DNA from: a bacterium | GTDB taxonomy: Archaea; Thermoproteota; Nitrososphaeria; Nitrososphaerales; CADDZS01 | DNA: 12,267 bases | Direction of reading: 5' to 3' | NCBI GenBank assembly: GCA_027310845.1 | Contig: DAIDAB010000044.1 | Location: 1-12,267, forward strand | In this document: positions 5,736-12,267 of the stretch, piece after piece | Position numbering within the stretch: position 1 is the first letter of the stretch | Layout: each line of letters starts with the position of its first letter | Notes under the pieces: generated by a model | Database searches by the model: none | Seen by the model: only the letters and a program-made list of their open reading frames with translations | What the model was told of the DNA's origin: nothing | Position numbers and translations under genes: made by a program

Positions 5736-8088
5736 AGGAAAATGTTCCCTTCCATGCATTGTAGCACTCGGAGATGGGCAAGTCAATTATCTTTTTCTTC
5801 GCGTGATCATGAATCTGTAGCTTGTTGGTGGAAATAGTGCCAATCTTCGTGAAAACAAATCCCTTCATCATCTTCTCAAACTTATCCTCCTCACCTTGCT
5901 GAATTTCCACCAAAAAACGAGAGTTAGATTCCGAGAAAAGTGTCTCAGTCTCCGAAAGCTTTGACTTTCCACTCTGAATCTCTGGAAGGTAAACGGTCGC
6001 CCCCAACATTCTCGCGAAACACATCTCAGCCATGGCAACAGCCAAACCTCCAGCAGAAAGATCATGACATGATCTTGCGAAGGGCTGATCAAGAACTCTG
6101 TTCATCGTTCTGTAAAGTGAAGAAGCAACCTGCGCATCAACTCTTGGAACCAGTCCTCCCCGAAAATGCTTCATTCTGAAATATTCTGAACCTCCGAACT
6201 CCGATTTTGTCTCGCCAATTAGGTAAATGGAGTTGCCAGGTTCCTTGAAATCTGATGAAATGCACCGCGAAATTTCTGGGACTATCCCCAGTGCGGTAAT
6301 GACTAGTGTAGGAGCTATCTCTCCTAGAGGAGTCTCGTTGTAAAGGCTATCTTTTCCCGAGATAAACGGCGTGCCGAATCCCTTAGCGAAAGCATAACAC
6401 GCCTCCGCGGCGCGCACGAGAGAGCCTAGATTCTCAGGCTTGTCGACGTCCCCCCAAGCGAAGTTGTCAAGCAATGCGATTCTCCTTCCCCCGACAGCAA
6501 TATTGTTCCTTATCGCCTCATCAATCGCGGAGGCCGCCATCCAATAGGTATCGATGAGTCCATGAGAGGGATTGAAACCACACGAGATTACGAGCCCGCG
6601 GTCAGAATTTGGAACCGGTTTGATAACTGCAGCATCGTTAGGTCCAGAGTTCGGATACTGGAAGGGTTTGACCACTGTGTTGCCCTGGACCTCATGATCA
6701 TAGGTCCTCACAATTGCCTCCTTGCTCGCCACGTTCGGCGACCGCAGCACCGCAAGCAGGTCGTTCGAAACGTTGGCTTGAGCGAATAATTTCACTGGAT
6801 CTTTTCCGGCGACCTTTGTGGTGGGCGTCTTTGCGACAAGTTTTGGTAGTGGAGGGCCGAATAGGAAGCCGAAATCGAGCCTGCCAAGATGCTCTCCTCT
6901 GTAGTGAAGGTAGAGCTCGTTCCCTTCAGTAAGTTTACCAAAAGCGCTTGCTTCTATTTCTTCCCGCTCAAAAACTGAGAGGACCTTTGCTAACGTTGGC
7001 TCAGGCACGACGAGTAGCATACGTTCTTGGGTCTCAGAGATCCATATTTCCCAAGGGGCAAGATCCTGCACCGAGAGGGGGACGCTCGCTAGATCGACTT
7101 CTGCACCGCAACCGTAACCGCGAGCGGTCTCACATACTGCTGAAGAAAATCCGCCTCCGCCGAGATCGGTAATCGCAGATGCAAGATGCCTGTCGGCTAT
7201 TTCGAGTACTGCTCGCTTCAGTCGCTCTTCAACTATAGGATTTGGTATTTGGACGGCCGGTCGCAACTTGTCAGCGTTCGAACCTATTTTCTCCGAGGCG
7301 AAGTTCACGCCGTGGATTCCATCACGGCCCGTGCGTGAGCCAGCTATGACAAGAATGTCTCCAGGTTTTGCGCTCTTCACGTAGTTCCGATTCTTCAAAA
7401 GCCCTATGCATCCGCAGAATACTAGCGTGTATCCGGTGAAACTGTTATCGAAATAGACAGCTCCGTTCACAGTCGGTATGCCCACATTGTTGCCATAATT
7501 TCCTACTCCAGCAACGACTCCCTTCATAAGATACTTGGGATGTCTGATTCCTGATGGGAGCTTAGAGTACGGAAAGTCAAGCTCTCCAAAGCACAGCACA
7601 TCAGTGTTTGCAATTGGCTGCGCCCAAACTCCTAGTATATCCCTTATCACACCACCCACGCCCGTGGCCGCTCCACCGAATGGATCTATCGTGCTTGGGT
7701 GGTTGTGAGTTTCGACTTTTGCTGCGATTGAGTAAGTTTCCTCAAACTTAATGATCCCAGCGTTGTCTTTGAATGCCGAGATAAGCCAATTTGCTTCAAT
7801 CTCCTCTGTGGCCTTCGAAATGTAAGACCTGAGAAGCCCATCGACAAGGTTCTTCCCAATTTGAATCGGAGATTTGAATATCTTATGAAAGCAATGTTCA
7901 GACCAGGTTTGGCCAATCGTCTGGAGCTCTATCTCTGTTGGCTCTCGCCCGATCTTCCTATAATAAGACCTGACCTCCTTTACCTCGCGCTCGTCAAGCC
8001 CTGTGCCGAGATTCTTTGCGAGTTGGAAGGCTCTTTTTTCGTCAGAGGCAACGAGTTTAAGACTTTCCTGAACCGCCAACTTCAACAA
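5734..8088 (-). CDS. purL: FGAM synthase subunit PurL (small type)
   Basis: The synthetase subunit of step 4: ATP-dependent amidation of FGAR with ammonia delivered from PurQ, in a complex with PurS. It is a 784-residue small-type PurL, slightly longer than the usual 715-765. Two PurM-like ATP-binding halves are visible. Landmarks in order: TWSEHC (61-66) with the conserved His65; VETHNHPS (125-132); GVGNYGNNVGIPT (194-206); GSRTGRDGIHG (250-260); TDLGGGGFSS (307-316); YDHEVQGNTVVKP (463-475); SGKDSLYNE (577-585); CHDLSAGGLAVAMAE (674-688); and LFSESNSRFLVE (717-728). There is no fused glutaminase domain, consistent with the separate purQ. The start is a TTG at 8088, or the in-frame TTG at 8079, which has GAGGT 8 nt upstream. 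No ATG is available near there. It overlaps purS by about 32 nt. Confidence 0.96.
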   Translation of the reverse strand: MLKLAVQESLKLVASDEKRAFQLAKNLGTGLDEREVKEVRSYYRKIGREPTEIELQTIGQTWSEHCFHKIFKSPIQIGKNLVDGLLRSYISKATEEIEANWLISAFKDNAGIIKFEETYSIAAKVETHNHPSTIDPFGGAATGVGGVIRDILGVWAQPIANTDVLCFGELDFPYSKLPSGIRHPKYLMKGVVAGVGNYGNNVGIPTVNGAVYFDNSFTGYTLVFCGCIGLLKNRNYVKSAKPGDILVIAGSRTGRDGIHGVNFASEKIGSNADKLRPAVQIPNPIVEERLKRAVLEIADRHLASAITDLGGGGFSSAVCETARGYGCGAEVDLASVPLSVQDLAPWEIWISETQERMLLVVPEPTLAKVLSVFEREEIEASAFGKLTEGNELYLHYRGEHLGRLDFGFLFGPPLPKLVAKTPTTKVAGKDPVKLFAQANVSNDLLAVLRSPNVASKEAIVRTYDHEVQGNTVVKPFQYPNSGPNDAAVIKPVPNSDRGLVISCGFNPSHGLIDTYWMAASAIDEAIRNNIAVGGRRIALLDNFAWGDVDKPENLGSLVRAAEACYAFAKGFGTPFISGKDSLYNETPLGEIAPTLVITALGIVPEISRCISSDFKEPGNSIYLIGETKSEFGGSEYFRMKHFRGGLVPRVDAQVASSLYRTMNRVLDQPFARSCHDLSAGGLAVAMAEMCFARMLGATVYLPEIQSGKSKLSETETLFSESNSRFLVEIQQGEEDKFEKMMKGFVFTKIGTISTNKLQIHDHAKKKIIDLPISECYNAWKGTFS

Positions 8089-8323
8089 CCTCAGCCTTGT
8101 ACTCGTCCTTTGTAGGATTCACGAGCAATCGCGAACACATCATTCGTGCAGCTGACTCTGCATCCTTCTTGGAATTTGAATCAATAGTTATCTCGAATAC
8201 TTTCGCCATTTTTACTTGTGAGACAGCGAAATTGAGGTCCACGAGAGATTTCTTCACGGTCTCCGCTTCGGGATCAATCTCATCCTTTCTGAGCTTTACT
8301 TCTATTCTTGCCTTGAACTTCAT
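8057..8323 (-). CDS. purS: FGAM synthase subunit PurS
   Basis: A small structural subunit (88 aa) whose dimer bridges PurL and PurQ and helps channel ammonia. The sequence follows the family closely: an N-terminal beta strand (KARIEVKLRKDEIDPEAE), a helix with VKKSLVDLNF, then KVFEITID and the C-terminal MMCSRLLVNPTKDEYKAEVVEV. The MC-LL-NP pattern is diagnostic. It lacks catalytic residues, as expected. It lies between purM and purL, and its 3' end overlaps the purL start. ATG 8323 has AAGGA 9 nt upstream on the minus strand. Small-type PurL requires PurS, so its presence beside purL and purQ makes the complex complete. Confidence 0.94.
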   Translation of the reverse strand: MKFKARIEVKLRKDEIDPEAETVKKSLVDLNFAVSQVKMAKVFEITIDSNSKKDAESAARMMCSRLLVNPTKDEYKAEVVEVGGSGKS

Positions 8324-8359
8324 TGTCTGGTTTCCTTCAACGGTTTCGAGTTATAGTGT

Positions 8360-8376
8360 GAATTGTCGTGCAATTC
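8360..8376 (-). other. Perfect hairpin between purM and purS
   Basis: GAATTG (8360-8365) and CAATTC (8371-8376) form a perfect 6-bp stem with a 5-nt loop, 10 nt beyond the purM stop in the 63-nt intercistronic gap. No T-run follows it on the minus strand, so it is not a standard terminator. It might be an RNA processing or stability element; that is inference. Confidence 0.3.
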
Positions 8377-8386
8377 CGTGGCATTA

Positions 8387-9541
8387 TTACAGGATGACAG
8401 GTCTTGCTCTGTCGCCCGATTCGCGGATCACAATCTTCCCGCTTTTTGTGACCCTGCCGATTCTTCTCGTAGTGTGGTATTTATTAAACAAATCAACCAG
8501 GTTGTCAGCATTTTCGTTTTCAGCGATGACCGCAAAGCCGTACCCCATGTTGAAAGTCCGATACATTTCCTCCCTTGTGATAGACTTTTTCATCTCCTTT
8601 GAAGTTCGTTCTATCAACCCAAAGATTCCCGAAGGTGGATTCATTGGGCCTATCTCAACACCGAATACTTTGCCACTAGCCCGCTTTCTTTGAGAATCTA
8701 GCAGACGTTGAAACTTCCCAAAGCCGTCGCCAGTAATGTGAATCGCTGCCTTGAGACCAAACCTTCGTGCGGCTTCGATTATCTCACGGGCATAGATCCT
8801 TGTTGGTTCAAGAAGCTCTCTGATGAGAGGCCTTCCCATACCTTCTGGAATATCGTGCAAGTCGTACTTCCCACCCCAGGCCTTGAGCAGCACTTTTCTC
8901 GCAAGGCTGATGCCATTGGAATGTATACCTGAGCTTTCAATTCCAAGAATTACATCACCCTCATCTATGAATCCCTTGACCACTTCGCACTTGTCGACAA
9001 CACCGAGGCAGGAGACTATTAAGTCAAAGGGATCTGCGCAGGCGCCCAAAAGGGGACTATGAAGTATTTCGGAAACATCACCAGTTTCGCCCGATGCAAG
9101 AACACATCCGGCTAGTTCTGCTCCTTTTTCGATTCCCTTTACAAGCCTCGTAACCACGGTAGGGCTCGATTTTGAAATATGAATCGCGTCGGCCAGGAGA
9201 AAGGGTGCAGCGCCCGAACGAACCACATCGTTGACAGCCATCGCAACTCCATCAATCCCTATCAATGAATGCCCGTTGGGATCGAGCTCTGCAAGAAGTG
9301 TTTTTGTGCCAATTCCTTCGATTTGCAGATCCAAAAAAGAGTCTCTGCTCTTGGAAGTGGGGAAGACTGGTCCGAAAGGAAGCTCAAGTGGTCTGCCCTG
9401 CGCATAGGTATTCCATCTTTGTCGTAGTTCTTCTATAACTTTCACTCTAGATCTTTCCCGAGTTGAGCGGTCAACACCTGCCCAAGAATAGGAAAAATCA
9501 TGACTGTGGGGTTTTAGTTTCTTGTTAGGAGATTCCTTCAT
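8387..9541 (-). CDS. purM: Phosphoribosylformylglycinamidine cyclo-ligase (AIR synthetase, PurM)
   Basis: Catalyses step 5: ATP-dependent closure of the imidazole ring, turning FGAM into AIR. Family landmarks: SYSWAGVD (17-24), IEGIGTK (74-80, usually DGVGTK), GIDGVAMAVNDVVRSGAAP (95-113), ASGETGDV (149-156, usually GGETAEM), HSNGISLARK (207-216), LLEPTRIY (243-250), HITGDGFGKFQRL (268-280) and FNMGYGFAV (330-338). At 384 aa it is somewhat longer than the 345 aa of E. coli PurM, mostly through a roughly 15-residue basic N-terminus and an insert after SGET. The changed signature motifs suggest a lineage-specific form rather than loss of function. ATG 9541 is supported by AAGGT (9549-9553), 7 nt upstream on the minus strand. 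It lies between purB and purS. Confidence 0.94.
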   Translation of the reverse strand: MKESPNKKLKPHSHDFSYSWAGVDRSTRERSRVKVIEELRQRWNTYAQGRPLELPFGPVFPTSKSRDSFLDLQIEGIGTKTLLAELDPNGHSLIGIDGVAMAVNDVVRSGAAPFLLADAIHISKSSPTVVTRLVKGIEKGAELAGCVLASGETGDVSEILHSPLLGACADPFDLIVSCLGVVDKCEVVKGFIDEGDVILGIESSGIHSNGISLARKVLLKAWGGKYDLHDIPEGMGRPLIRELLEPTRIYAREIIEAARRFGLKAAIHITGDGFGKFQRLLDSQRKRASGKVFGVEIGPMNPPSGIFGLIERTSKEMKKSITREEMYRTFNMGYGFAVIAENENADNLVDLFNKYHTTRRIGRVTKSGKIVIRESGDRARPVIL

Positions 9542-9591
9542 AGAAGCGACCTTGCAAGATTAAGCCAGATCACTCAAAACAATAAGCAATC

Positions 9592-11001
9592 TCAGCGCAA
9601 ATTGGAAAGAATTCTTTCCCAATTCTTCGCAACAGTTTCGGTCTTTTTCGATGCAATGCCAACATAGAGGACCGGGTTCTCCACAAACCTGAGCTCATTA
9701 CCAATTTTGTCATAGTATTTTTTCAATTGAGGATCTGAGGCCACAATCTTGCGGAAGGAACTTCCAGACTTGATGCTTCTTTGAACAACCTGCCTTACAT
9801 ATTCGTGGGCATCTGGATGGCCGGCGAAAGCAAGTAGGACGTAGAGAGGTTCGGCAGCCATCTGATCCATGCTTGATTCCAGATTTCGTTTCATCTGTAC
9901 ACTGTTCACGACCAGCCTGGGCCTTCTTCTATCTTCATCCCATATTGTCTTTGATAGCCTCCGCACACAATAATCGAAGGCGACAATCAGCTCGGGAAGA
10001 TATCTTTGCGAACTTGAGTTGGTAAGATCCCGCTGATGTTCTGAAATCTGATCCATGTATATTGTGACCATCTGTGGCATAAATTTCTTCCAGAGGCTCT
10101 CCAAGTTTTCGAAGCTTATTGGGTTCCTTTTCTGCGGCATTGTGGAAGAACCCACTTGTTTCAAAGTGAATTCCTCAGACACCTCGTCTATTTCGGTTCT
10201 CTGAAGGTGGCGTAGGTCACGTGAAAGATTTGCAAGAACACCAAAAGCCGAAACTATACTATGCATGAGATCGGTGACTGCTTCTGGCTGAACAATCTGT
10301 GTCGACACTTCGCATGCACCAAGGCCCAGTGTCCCCAATAGCTCACTTTCGAATCTCTGAGGGTCACTCACCACCAGCGAGAGTGGCCCGTATACTCCTA
10401 CAGCCCCTGCGAACTTTCCTGCGAGACCATTGACTGCATCATTGATCTTGAGGATGCGCTTCCCCAATCTGCTTACGTAATAGGAAAGGAAGAATCCAAA
10501 TGTCACTGGCTCTGCATGCTGGCCGTGAGTTCGTCCCACCTGAACTGTTTTAGTATGAAGCCTTGAGATGCGAATTAGAGCGCGCTCCAATCTTATTAGA
10601 TCCGGCAATACAACACTCTTCATCGCATCTTTGAAGCGCATTGCGTTTGCAGTGTCGACAATGTCGTAAGATGTTGCAGTCAGGTGCACGTACGGTTTTG
10701 CTTTGTCTGAAACCCGTCGACGAATCACGTTGGCGAGCGCGCGGATATCATGCTTTATACGCAACTCTTCAGCATAGACCTCTTTTGCGCTGATTTGCTG
10801 ACAGGCTCTCGAGATCTCCTTCGCTACTGATTTGTCACATATTCCGGCTCTAGAAAGTTGCATTGCAAGAGCAGCTTCAACGCGAGATTTGTACTTGACA
10901 TAACCTTCTTCCGAGAGGTATGGTAGCAGATCTCTTACACTATAGCGGAAATCCGTAGGAGAGAAGAGATCAAAGTGTGTCAAATTGTCGGATTTTGTCA
11001 A
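9592..11001 (-). CDS. purB: Adenylosuccinate lyase (PurB)
   Basis: Removes fumarate from SAICAR to give AICAR (step 8), and from adenylosuccinate to give AMP, so it serves both IMP synthesis and the AMP branch. It belongs to the fumarase/aspartase superfamily with a central helical bundle. Visible motifs: KHDIRAL (83-89, the HDVVAF region); TSYDIVDTANAM (110-121); RTHGQHAEP (157-165) with the catalytic histidine; and the signature loop GSSTMPQKRNP (284-294) with the mobile catalytic serine. EHQRDLTNSSSQR (321-333) is the conserved substrate-binding segment. The loop has MPQKRNP where many PurB proteins have MPHKRNP. Length is 469 aa. The start is TTG 11001 with AGGA 8 nt upstream; another in-frame TTG at 10983 lacks a good site. 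Argininosuccinate lyase is excluded by the KRNP loop and the purine context. Confidence 0.94.
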   Translation of the reverse strand: MTKSDNLTHFDLFSPTDFRYSVRDLLPYLSEEGYVKYKSRVEAALAMQLSRAGICDKSVAKEISRACQQISAKEVYAEELRIKHDIRALANVIRRRVSDKAKPYVHLTATSYDIVDTANAMRFKDAMKSVVLPDLIRLERALIRISRLHTKTVQVGRTHGQHAEPVTFGFFLSYYVSRLGKRILKINDAVNGLAGKFAGAVGVYGPLSLVVSDPQRFESELLGTLGLGACEVSTQIVQPEAVTDLMHSIVSAFGVLANLSRDLRHLQRTEIDEVSEEFTLKQVGSSTMPQKRNPISFENLESLWKKFMPQMVTIYMDQISEHQRDLTNSSSQRYLPELIVAFDYCVRRLSKTIWDEDRRRPRLVVNSVQMKRNLESSMDQMAAEPLYVLLAFAGHPDAHEYVRQVVQRSIKSGSSFRKIVASDPQLKKYYDKIGNELRFVENPVLYVGIASKKTETVAKNWERILSNLR

Positions 11002-11052
11002 ATCGACTTTCCTAATCCCGTTTCGAAACTTGAGAGAACCCTGGATATTGTT

Positions 11053-11985
11053 CTAACCAGTTATGTTCAAGACCTCGTCCACGCTCAAAAGACTGAGGGA
11101 TGAAATTTCCTTCTTCCCTGACAGAACCTCATAGGCTCCAGTGCATCGGCGTGAGATCTGCTCAATGACGAGATCCGGTAGCTCTGGAATGGGTCCCTCG
11201 CCCGAGAAGCCCTTTCTCAGCAAAAAGTCGCGCAGGAATTCCTTGTCGAGACAATGTTTCTCTTGTTTCTCGCCGACCACATACTTGTCTCTTGACCAGA
11301 ATCTGGCAGAGTCATGTGTGGGTGGTTCGTCTATCTGAATAAGATCATCGTCCAGGCGTCCGAATTCGAGCTTGAAATCCGGAATTATTATTCCCTTGAG
11401 CCACGCCTCTCTCTTGTAGTACTCATAGAGCCTGAAAGTGGCTTCCTCGAGCTCTTTCCACTCATCACTGCTCACGAGCCCTGATTCAATTGCTTTCTGC
11501 TTAGATAGTTCCTCGTCGTGACCATGTTCGCTTTTGGTCGTTGGAGTCAGAATGGTCTCCGGAAGCTCCTCTGCTAGCTGAAGCCCGCTTCTTAGTTTGA
11601 TGCCTGAAATTTCATGCAAACCTTTTGAGTACGCCCTCCAAGCAGACCCGTAGAGGTAGGCTCTTGCAATCCACTCTATGTCAATGCGTTTGGCTTTTCT
11701 CACCCTGAGAGTGCGATCATCCAATTTGGAAATGAAGTGATTCTTCATAATGTGGCCAGTCTTCAAAAACCAGAATTCAGAAAGGCCTGTCAGTGCTGCA
11801 CCTTTGCCACTAACACCTCGGGGCATAACGCGATCAAAGGCCGATATTCGGTCCGTTGCAACAATCAGCAGTTCATCATCCTCATCATAGATGTCTCTGA
11901 CCTTCCCTTTGTGAAGCAGTTTCTTGTCTTCCAGTTCGGATTCAAGAAGAATTGTCAAGTCATAATCTCCTTCATTCGAAGTCAT
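11053..11985 (-). CDS. purC: SAICAR synthetase (PurC), long type
   Basis: Joins CAIR with aspartate using ATP to give SAICAR (step 7). Motifs: HKGKVRDIY (25-33); ATDRISAFDRVMP (43-55), the nucleotide and substrate loop; RAYLYGSAW (108-116); LTPTTKSEHGHDE (146-158); and IDEPPTHDSARFW (218-230). At 310 aa with the TPTTKxExGHDE segment it is the long, ADE1-like type rather than the roughly 240-residue E. coli type. It starts 5 nt after the purE stop and precedes purB. The start is ambiguous: ATG 11985 has only a weak GAGA upstream, whereas AAGGAGAT (11965-11972) lies inside the coding sequence 6 nt before an in-frame TTG at 11958. That start would give 301 aa and keep all conserved motifs. Confidence 0.95.
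   Translation of the reverse strand: MTSNEGDYDLTILLESELEDKKLLHKGKVRDIYDEDDELLIVATDRISAFDRVMPRGVSGKGAALTGLSEFWFLKTGHIMKNHFISKLDDRTLRVRKAKRIDIEWIARAYLYGSAWRAYSKGLHEISGIKLRSGLQLAEELPETILTPTTKSEHGHDEELSKQKAIESGLVSSDEWKELEEATFRLYEYYKREAWLKGIIIPDFKLEFGRLDDDLIQIDEPPTHDSARFWSRDKYVVGEKQEKHCLDKEFLRDFLLRKGFSGEGPIPELPDLVIEQISRRCTGAYEVLSGKKEISSLSLLSVDEVLNITG
11965..11972 (-). promoter_or_regulatory. Strong internal ribosome binding site in purC
   Basis: On the minus strand AAGGAGAT is the clearest Shine-Dalgarno match near the purC start. GGAG lies 8 nt before the in-frame TTG at 11958. An ATG directly after it is out of frame and meets a stop after two codons. It argues that purC may truly start at TTG 11958. 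Confidence 0.45.
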
Positions 11986-11989
11986 TCTC

Positions 11990-12267
11990 TCATGAGTCAG
12001 GCGATTTTGTCAGATTCTCGTCCATACTCACTATTTGTCTCTTCTTATCTTCGAGACTATTTGCAATTTCTCTTGCTATCTTTCGGTCTGTCAGTGCGAA
12101 TATCTGAGCGACAAAATGAGCAGCCTTTGAAGGTTCATTCACAAATGCCACAGGCACATCCGAAGGAGTGAATTCGCTTGAAAATACTTTGGGATACCCC
12201 AGCTTGTCCGTGTCAGGAGGACATGCGACTACTGGAAAAAGACGCTGAGCTGCGACCACTCCTGACA
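11990..12267 (-). CDS. purE: AIR carboxylase / N5-CAIR mutase family protein (PurE), N-terminus beyond window
   Basis: Only the last 91 or so codons are visible; the gene continues past the right edge, so the apparent GTG at 12259 is an internal valine. PurE makes CAIR from AIR (step 6), directly from CO2 in class II or from N5-CAIR in class I. The visible part begins SGVVAAQ, like the class I LPGVVAAHT motif. It continues with FPVVACPPD, a VFSSEFTPSDVPV segment and NEPSKAAHFVAQIFAL. The last three resemble the C-terminal half of animal PAICS class II PurE (PVISCPP, VWSSLRLPSG, PEGSAQFAAQIFGL). Class II is therefore favoured but not proved. A charged tail of about 20 residues follows. It is immediately upstream of purC (4-nt gap) and is the most upstream visible gene of the operon. 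Confidence 0.82.
   Translation of the reverse strand, partial: SGVVAAQRLFPVVACPPDTDKLGYPKVFSSEFTPSDVPVAFVNEPSKAAHFVAQIFALTDRKIAREIANSLEDKKRQIVSMDENLTKSPDS

Noticed and set aside
5723..5767. Extended purQ N-terminus starting at ATG 5767
   Set aside because: It would overlap purL, adds 15 residues not typical of PurQ, and lacks the Shine-Dalgarno site that ATG 5722 has.
8097..8693. 198-codon plus-strand open frame opposite purS and purM
   Set aside because: Fully antisense to two well-conserved genes, crosses their junction, and its translation resembles no family; it is a by-product of the codons on the other strand.
11020..11029. Ten-base palindrome GTTTCGAAAC between purC and purB
   Set aside because: Short isolated palindrome in a small intercistronic gap, without a loop or flanking signal; expected occasionally by chance.
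11737..12171. 144-codon plus-strand open frame opposite purC and purE
   Set aside because: Antisense to conserved coding sequence, no plausible ribosome site and no recognisable domain.
11990..12259. Complete 89-aa gene starting at GTG 12259
   Set aside because: The frame stays open to the window edge and the GTG codes for the valine within the PurE SGVVAA motif, so this is a truncated view of a longer gene.
4009..12267. Novel defence or mobile system hidden in the cluster
   Set aside because: Every long conserved frame is a recognised purine or folate enzyme; no transposase, integrase, toxin or nuclease motif is present and gaps are too short for another gene.

Overview
The window carries nearly the whole de novo purine (IMP) biosynthesis pathway, packed into two convergent operons. 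Ten complete genes and one gene cut by the right edge account for almost everything from position 472 onward. Recognised products cover steps 1 to 5 (PurF, PurD, PurN, PurS/PurL/PurQ, PurM), AIR carboxylation (PurE), SAICAR synthesis (PurC) and adenylosuccinate lyase (PurB). FolD is also present and makes the 10-formyl-tetrahydrofolate that PurN uses. The last two steps to IMP (PurH, or the archaeal PurP/PurO) are not in the window.

Layout: 1-471 is an AT-rich gene-free leader that holds several inverted repeats and a possible archaeal TATA box. The plus-strand operon is purF (472-1977), purD (1988-3250), purN (3254-4009) and folD (4009-4917), with gaps of 10 nt and 3 nt and one 1-nt overlap. 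The minus-strand operon, read from right to left, is purE (partial, beyond 12267 to 11990), purC, purB, purM, purS, purL and purQ (ending at 4919). The two operons meet tail to tail with a single base (4918) between the folD and purQ stop codons.

Organism: most likely an archaeon; the exact lineage is uncertain. The signs are small PurL with separate PurS and PurQ, frequent AGA/AGG arginine codons, GGTGA/GAGGT-type Shine-Dalgarno sites, frequent TTG/GTG starts, and no convincing bacterial -35/-10 promoter. Folate-linked PurN and FolD argue against a methanogen-style tetrahydromethanopterin/formate route and would fit a Nitrososphaeria- or Thermoplasmata-like lineage, but that is inference.

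I found no undescribed biological system here: this is core metabolism. The points worth a second look are the purF leader (two perfect dyads flanking a TATA-like box and four copies of TGATCT), the one-base convergent junction, stop codons embedded in the next gene's Shine-Dalgarno site, divergent active-site flanks in FolD and PurF, and a PurE whose C-terminal half looks like the class II (animal-type, CO2-using) enzyme.
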